Of a DNA stretch of 64,000 nt, positions 63,976 to 64,000 are shown one piece after another (position 1 is the stretch's first letter; each line of letters begins with the position of its first letter). This DNA is from FW021-bin31 sp964647485. GTDB taxonomy: Bacteria > Bacteroidota > Bacteroidia > Chitinophagales > Chitinophagaceae. The stretch covers positions 71,013-135,012 of the forward strand of contig CAZYHV010000007.1 in assembly GCA_964647485.1 (NCBI GenBank), given 5' to 3'. The position numbers were made by a program, and so were the translations under genes. The notes under the pieces were generated by a model. That model had not been told where the DNA came from. It worked only from the letters and a program-made list of their open reading frames with translations, and made no database searches.

Positions 63976-64000
63976 GATAAATGGGTATAAAGTGTTATTT

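Overview
The window looks like a chromosomal segment of a Bacteroidota bacterium. It is AT-rich. Several genes have a TAnnTTTG -7 box about 19-21 bp downstream of a TTTG -33 box, the sigma-ABfr-type promoter of this phylum. It also carries a SusC/SusD pair, BrxA/B bacilliredoxin, a LETM1-related protein and GG-leader precursors of the Bacteroidota kind. Family or order cannot be fixed from the sequence alone.

Layout. 1-9 kb: purE, a 276-bp TTAA-flanked mini-transposon, a PoxB-type pyruvate oxidase, and a leftward tetR-tolC-MFP-RND efflux operon with two identical 15-bp TetR-type palindromes. 9-16.6 kb: a cytochrome c/FTR1 fusion permease, a LETM1-related protein, DinB, a glutamine amidotransferase, YraN, glgB and tRNA-Leu(CAA). 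16.8-26.6 kb: an AraC-type regulator and a rightward set of oxidoreductases and hydrolases (esterase, aldo/keto reductase, flavodoxin, SDR, two alpha/beta hydrolases, CMD protein, cupin). Four promoters in this set share a direct-repeat box at a fixed distance from the -7 element, so it reads as one regulon; decayed SDR and aldo/keto reductase pieces lie among the genes. 26.8-31.7 kb: a GNAT-like gene with a 39-residue partner, an AsmA-like envelope protein, bacilliredoxin, a conserved hypothetical, and a REP/IS200-type remnant. 31.7-37.1 kb: susD, susC and a dead tolC piece.

37.3-48.2 kb is the most unusual part. After a stub of a glycosyltransferase gene cut by an IS1380-type remnant come four cassettes. 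Each begins with a conserved 5' box and a gene whose product starts MKKLSFLELEKEM and continues to a Gly-Gly leader end. Three of these proteins carry a papain-like Cys/His/Asp domain and a Thr/Pro-rich tail; the fourth carries an unrelated DUF6973-like domain behind the same leader. Each is followed closely by a secreted partner gene: three times a TPR protein, once a small lipoprotein-like protein. A further TPR gene heads the array. The TPR genes are mosaics with long apparently identical blocks. I read this as an array of leader-exported effectors with cognate partner (possibly immunity) proteins. The transporter is not in the window and function is unproven.

48.2-57 kb: an orphan MNT nucleotidyltransferase, pgi, and an ilvD-ilvB-ilvN-ilvC-ilvA operon preceded by a 40-codon leader peptide ending in an Ile/Val-rich run and a strong terminator, i.e. 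a branched-chain amino acid attenuator. 57-64 kb: a deoxyribonucleotidase, a methyltransferase, a scar made of fused fragments of neighbouring genes, a small beta-barrel-like protein, a beta-propeller lipoprotein, a TPR histidine kinase/LuxR-type response regulator pair, and a second copy of the mini-transposon.
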